Shown piece after piece: positions 59,704-64,000 of a stretch of DNA of 64,000 bases. Below the pieces are notes generated by a model that did not search any database, had not been told where the DNA came from, and worked only from the letters and a program-made list of their open reading frames with translations. The stretch comes from Chlorops oryzae (lineage: Eukaryota > Arthropoda > Insecta > Diptera > Chloropidae): assembly GCA_020466095.1 (NCBI GenBank), contig CM035807.1:34848039-34912038 (forward strand). Direction: 5' to 3'. The position numbers and the translations under genes are program-made. Every line of letters starts with the position of its first letter. Position 1 is the stretch's first letter.

Positions 59704-61493
59704 CGAAAGAGAAGAGAAAAGTGAAAGAAATAGTTAAAAAACATTGATAATATTGAATATATTAATATATTATACTTATATGTATGTATATATATATTAT
59801 ATGTATGTAAATTTATTTTTATTGATTATTTAGTTTTATCTAGCAAATTTGCTTTTCGATTTTATTTACATCTAACCTAAATTCAGTTTTTTTTTATACA
59901 ATTTTATTAAATTTTTCATTTTTATTAGTTTGTTTTTTTCTTCAAACCACATGCAGTTAAGGATGCCTCTTCATTTACAGCTTATATACAATCATAGTTA
60001 TTACAAAAAAAAAAAAAAAATAATAATATTATTAATCATAATGATAGCAATATCCACGAAAAACATTTTTCTATTGAGAAATTCCAACAACAAAAAATAA
60101 ACACAAAAACATGGTGCAATGCTTGTTGTAGTGCTGAAAGATAAATTTGCTTTTTAACTACATTCTATTAATATAATGGCAGCCTGTACAACTCACGATC
60201 GAAATTTTGGATTATTTTTCACCTGATTCCTTTCAAATGGAAAAGGGGTCGAACCAAACGAATCGTTTTTAAATTCAATAAACTTTCTTTTTCGTGATTA
60301 ATATCTACCTTATTAATTTAGGGAGTATATTGCTTTCTCTAGTCAGCGATAACACTAGTTTACAGCATTTTGTCCCAGGTCATCTAGATGCACTTTTCTT
60401 ATCTACTTTGGCTTTCTAAGCACGAAAAAAATACTTAAAAGTGGAAGCGTTATCTTATATTCAAGCGCGCAGCGGGCGGATTTTGGGAGTTCTGTTCCTG
60501 ACGACCGTCATATAAACATTTAACTTTTAAGCTTAAAAGGATATCAACTCTACTGCAATACAGAGAAACTGTAGAGCCTCTAATCCTTCATTTTATAATC
60601 AACACATGGAATGTTTGTAAAGGATCTTGACGACGGTCATATAAGCGTGTGACTATTAAAAATTATTGCTCGAAGAACACCCTGGCATATGCGGATCTAA
60701 AATGTGTCCCCAACTACAATTAAAAAAAAAATAAAAAAAAAAAAAAAACATTTATCACGATATTCTCAAATATCCAATCTATAAAAAAATGCAAAAAAAA
60801 GAAAAAATTGTCGATGAAACAATTGCGATCGAATTTGTTGATCAAAAGGAAATTGTTAATGAATTTTCTAATATTGACATGTGATTTTTTAAAGGTAAAT
60901 CAGATTTATTTATTTGATTCTATTAACAAAAGTTATAGAGAAGTTAATGTCCTTTAATATGATGGATTATTCATTAAAATCGGATGGTGCATTGTTGACT
61001 TCTTATTGAAAAATCGGAAATACCGCCTTAAAAATTTTTATTTTTTTAAAATCAATATAAAAAACTCTTCATTAACGATCTTCTTAAATATTATATTTGT
61101 GTTTAGAAGGCCAAAGTCTTTAAGAAAAGTGCATTTAGAACTCCTGAAAAAATAAAAATGAATTTTTTTTTAAACTAGTGTAAATAAAAAACAAAAAATT
61201 TACGAAAAATATCAAAAACTCATTTTTGAATAATTTGCGCCAATTTACATAAAGCCGAGTGCAGTTTGAAATTTCTTAAAATTTCTTTTTATTTTTTAAT
61301 ATTTTTGTAAAAAAATTTTTACAATAGCAGTCAGTGAAGTGGGAAAAACTTTGCTTAAACTATCACAGCTTCACTTGCTTAATTAATTTCGGAATTTAAA
61401 GCGAATTAATTTCGTTTCGAAAAGCAAAGATTACACTGAAGGATAAAAATAACTAAAGGAAAAAGATCGAGCACTCCAGTTGAGCGCTTTATA

Positions 61494-62012
61494 CCATGTT
61501 TCCACATAGTGCATTAACTCGATTACGTGCATTATACTCGTTAACGCATGATTAAAAATGTGATTACTCATACAAAAATATGAAGTTAATCACCTCACCA
61601 ATGCATGCATTAAAATTTAACGCAGATAAAACAGCATGGCTGCAATTAGACTTGCTTGCGAAGATTACGAAAAATTGCACCCCTGAATAGAAAAGTACTG
61701 TAAAATATCAACCGTTCTGTCAAATTAAAAGAACCGCTGAAATAAAAATCAAATTGAAAATGGAAAGTCCAAGGCGTAAATAAAATTATTTAAGCTTTTT
61801 TCAGACATTGAAATCAAATGAAGAATGTAATATATTCATATATCGTTTATATCTGGCAAAATATAAGAAAGGGGTATTTTTCACATATTTTACAGCAGCT
61901 TCCGACGAAATCAGCTGATTAGTTAATACCCAATCCGAAAGTGGAAACGATAGTGATTAAATATCTGCGTTAGCGCTAATGCATATAGTTAACTCACTAT
62001 GTGGAAACATGC
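61494..62012 (-). mobile_element. MITE family M copy 2, TA-flanked (copy 1 at 31255-31721)
   Basis: The ends CCATGTTTCCACATAGTGCA and CACTATGTGGAAACATGC are near-perfect complements between TA dinucleotides (61492-61493 and 62013-62014). Its interior is the inverted counterpart of 31255-31721: TTCCGACGAAATCAGCTGATT lies at about 61897-61920 here and its complement near the left end there. The two copies differ by many substitutions and indels, so both are old. Confidence 0.85.
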
Positions 62013-62025
62013 TATTACAGTGTTA

Positions 62026-62495
62026 AGGGCCCTCTCCAGCTCTGTCAGAAATGAAAAACTTCATATAAAAAAAAAAAACAAAAGAAATGCTGAAGGAATT
62101 TTTGTGTCAGAAATTTTCTGTTAACAGTTTCCAGTTCGTCAAAAAGTAGTTTCTGTTTTCGCTCCCTTTTTTGCTGTAAATAAAACACGGTAACACAGAT
62201 TTTTCTGTTAGAAATATTGAATCTTCCGTTCTTTCTGAATGGAATTTTTGTTAAAAGAGGCAAGTTCAAAAAAAAAAATTAAATGGATTTAACAAGGTTC
62301 AATGTGTAATTTTAGCGTTCAGCAATGGATAAATGAAATTAAAAATTTTCGATTATAAGAAACAATTACCGTAAAATATATAGATATATAGATTGTCACT
62401 ATTGCATTAAAAAGTGAAATTATGCTACGTTTTTTCGTTTGAGGAATATCAAGAAAACTCCTGCTGAGATTCCTGACAGAGCTGGAGAGGGCCCT
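62026..62495. mobile_element. 470-bp Harbinger-type MITE with TTA duplication
   Basis: The ends AGGGCCCTCTCCAGCTCTGT and its complement (62476-62495) form an inverted repeat of at least 23 bp, and TTA flanks both (62023-62025 and 62496-62498). TCTGTCAGAAAT and TCTGTTAGAAAT words recur inside the left half. A 74-codon minus frame has no domain. It starts only 13 bases after the preceding MITE. Confidence 0.85.
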
Positions 62496-62498
62496 TTA

Positions 62499-63222
62499 GT
62501 ATTTAAATGCGCAGTTGTCGATGGCAAAACTTGAAGAATATTATTGAGGAACACTGTGCATGGGTAAAGTAGTATTTCCCTCGCTCAAAAGATTTTGTTT
62601 TTTACTCGTTCTTTCCTAAAGTAAACTTAAAGCCTTCAAAGCTAAAAACCTTTACGCATTCTAAAAATTTTTGTTTTTCTCTTTTTTAATCAGATTTTTG
62701 TTTTTCAATTTTCTTTAATAGGTATTTCAAAAAACAGGGTTTGCAAAATTGTAGGATTGTTTGGGTTATTCATTTTGGGAGTATACGGAATCATCTATTT
62801 TCTTATCACAAATATGCTTTACTGTGCATACGTCATACCAAGGCGTACGCTTTAAAATCGGTAAATTAAAAAGTTGTTAACGTTTTTTTTTCTTATTTCG
62901 GGTGCAACTATTGTGTTTCAGATGACTGATGGAGAGCGTATATCAAATTATACATACATATATCAATACTAATATTGTCTTTTACATGCACTTACATATA
63001 TGCTCGTGTATGGCAAAAGCTATGAATGAAAAATTATAAGTTTCCGAGATTTTTAAGAAAACTGCAGTCTCAAAACGTTATTCACGGCTGATCGGATGAG
63101 AGATCAGAGATTAACTGGGGAAAAATCATTAAGTGTCGTCTTCCTTTTTGCAACAGGGTTGTGGCATCGAAATGAAAGAATGGGAACATTGGAGGAACTC
63201 TTAGAAATTTTGTCAATTCACA
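62499..63222. other. AT-rich DNA, no gene seen
   Basis: No open frame of note and no recognised repeat in this stretch. Confidence 0.5.
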
Positions 63223-63331
63223 AAGTCTTCTAAAATCCCTTTTAAATTTATCCTCAACTAAAGTGGATATTTTTAGAGTTTAAACTACCATTTTAGATGG
63301 GGATAAATGTAAAAGTGATTTTAGAAGACTT
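63223..63331. mobile_element. 109-bp near-palindrome (hairpin-forming unit)
   Basis: AAGTCTTCTAAAATC (63223-63237) with TTTATCC (to 63253) is complementary to GGATAAA..GATTTTAGAAGACTT (63301-63331), 31-bp arms with two mismatches. The 47-base middle is itself roughly self-complementary. It could be a minimal MITE; no target duplication is evident. Confidence 0.6.
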
Positions 63332-63357
63332 CCAAGCCAACCATATAACGAGTGCTG

Positions 63358-63395
63358 CGAAAAAGAGTGTAAAATGACTCCTTTTAAAGCACCCT
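63358..63395 (+). repeat. 38-base dispersed repeat, copy 2
   Basis: Matches 2907-2944 at 36 of 38 positions, same strand. It lies between the 63223-63331 palindrome and the family C repeat, so it may be part of a larger composite unit. Confidence 0.55.
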
Positions 63396-63419
63396 GACGA
63401 AGTGTTTTCGGAATGCTCC

Positions 63420-63735
63420 TAACGGAACTCCTCGAAGTAGTGCTTTTGCCCAGGCCTCAAAACAACAACGTTAAGAAGCATTTAGGGAGACCAGACAAGT
63501 CACTTTTTTCAAATTTATACCTGAAAAGTAAAAAAAGTCGAAAAAGACTCTAAAGGAGCACTCTAGCAATCATGAAGGATGAATATTTAGATCCCAAAAA
63601 AGTATAATTTTTCTATATTTGGCTCCGTGCTCTTTTCTTCCGCAAAATCGCTCATTCTGAGCTCCGGTCAGAGCACTTTAGGAGCATTTACGCTCCGGAA
63701 AAGGAGTCTTTAGGAGCTCCGTGCGGACTCTTATG
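63420..63735 (-). repeat. Dispersed repeat family C, copy 2 (inverted relative to 36880-37250)
   Basis: The complement of this stretch carries the same ordered words as copy 1: GTCCGCACGGAGCTCC, AAAGACTCC, CCGGAGCG, AAAAGAGCACGGAG, ATATAGAAAAA, TATAAATTT, TCTCCCTAAATGCTTC. GGAGC/GCTCC words are common within it. Confidence 0.6.
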
Positions 63736-64000
63736 ATGGGCTGGTTTTGTGAACTGCCTGATTGTGGAAAGTGAAAGAAAACTTGTTAAAAGTACTCTTT
63801 AAAGAAGCTGTTAGTTTCTTTAGTAGAAAATGAGCATTCGTTAGAGGAAAGTTTTGAGATAAATTTGGAATTAAGTTCGATAGTTGGATAAATATTTTGA
63901 GATACTTCTGTGTTCTATTTCATCTAAGAGCAGCTCTTAAACCCAATCGAAAGAATCAAAAATAATATGAAAGTACAGACAAAATGAAGAAGTATGGGAA

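Larger units (their letters stand above)
57647..61493. other. Very AT-rich DNA, no gene seen
   Basis: Homopolymers, (TA)n and TATATGTATG repeats dominate. An inverted pair AGATGGATTTAC / GTAAATGCCATCT (about 57749-57760 and 57810-57822) follows a CTGACAGAAAAA word and could be a worn MITE. A lone TACGCCACTG at about 58651-58660 resembles a hAT end without a partner. Confidence 0.45.

Overview
This window looks like gene-poor chromosomal DNA from a higher fly. It is strongly AT-rich, with long A/T homopolymers, (TG)n, (CAT)n, (GA)n and TATATGTATGTATA-type tracts. No open reading frame exceeds 150 codons, and I found no tRNA, rRNA, operon or bacterial-style gene. A dipteran origin is suggested by a roughly 665-bp dispersed repeat at 46410-47074, which has a GGGTATA palindrome, a (GTCC)n block, CCGCCCAC/CACGCCCAC motifs and a CTTACTTGTT end. 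I could not identify the species. The window reads as intron or intergenic sequence; no protein-coding host gene can be called with confidence.

The clearest content is class II transposable elements, nearly all short and non-autonomous and many still bounded by target-site duplications (TSDs). hAT elements with 8-bp TSDs: 395-886, 1431-1676, 9820-11041, 32396-34624, 44403-45586, 47357-47939, and probably 6686-7049. PIF/Harbinger-type elements with TTA TSDs: 11669-13059, 43875-44079, 62026-62495. Elements flanked by TA: 19904-20032, 31255-31721, 45798-45979, 48864-49031, 52642-53103, 57320-57646, 61494-62012. Other inverted-repeat units: 31780-32020, 44108-44393, 63223-63331. These bounded elements and the 46410-47074 repeat cover roughly 12 kb, just under a fifth of the window. 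I saw no clear LTR or LINE element.

Layout: 1-1.7 kb two hAT elements; 1.7-6.6 kb AT-rich DNA ending in (TG)n and a 450-bp (CAT)n tract; 6.7-13.4 kb three transposons in a GAGTC-rich background; 13.4-27.4 kb mostly featureless, with one palindromic MITE and some dispersed repeats; 27.4-29.0 kb a degenerate tandem array of about 570-600 bp units; 31.2-34.6 kb a transposon cluster ending in a 2.2-kb hAT element with very long terminal inverted repeats and a GC-rich interior; 34.6-43.8 kb sparse; 43.8-50.3 kb the densest transposon cluster; 50.3-61.5 kb AT-rich with two elements carrying repeated subterminal motifs; 61.5-63.8 kb back-to-back MITEs and inverted repeats.

The only recognisable protein remnants belong to transposons: a spliced hAT transposase C-terminus (44563-45132, minus), a MADF-like DNA-binding start inside the Harbinger element (11993-12163, plus), and a possible hAT fragment near 47540-47810. 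All coordinates were counted by eye from the sequence; element ends defined by TSDs should be accurate to within 1-2 bases, other edges are approximate.
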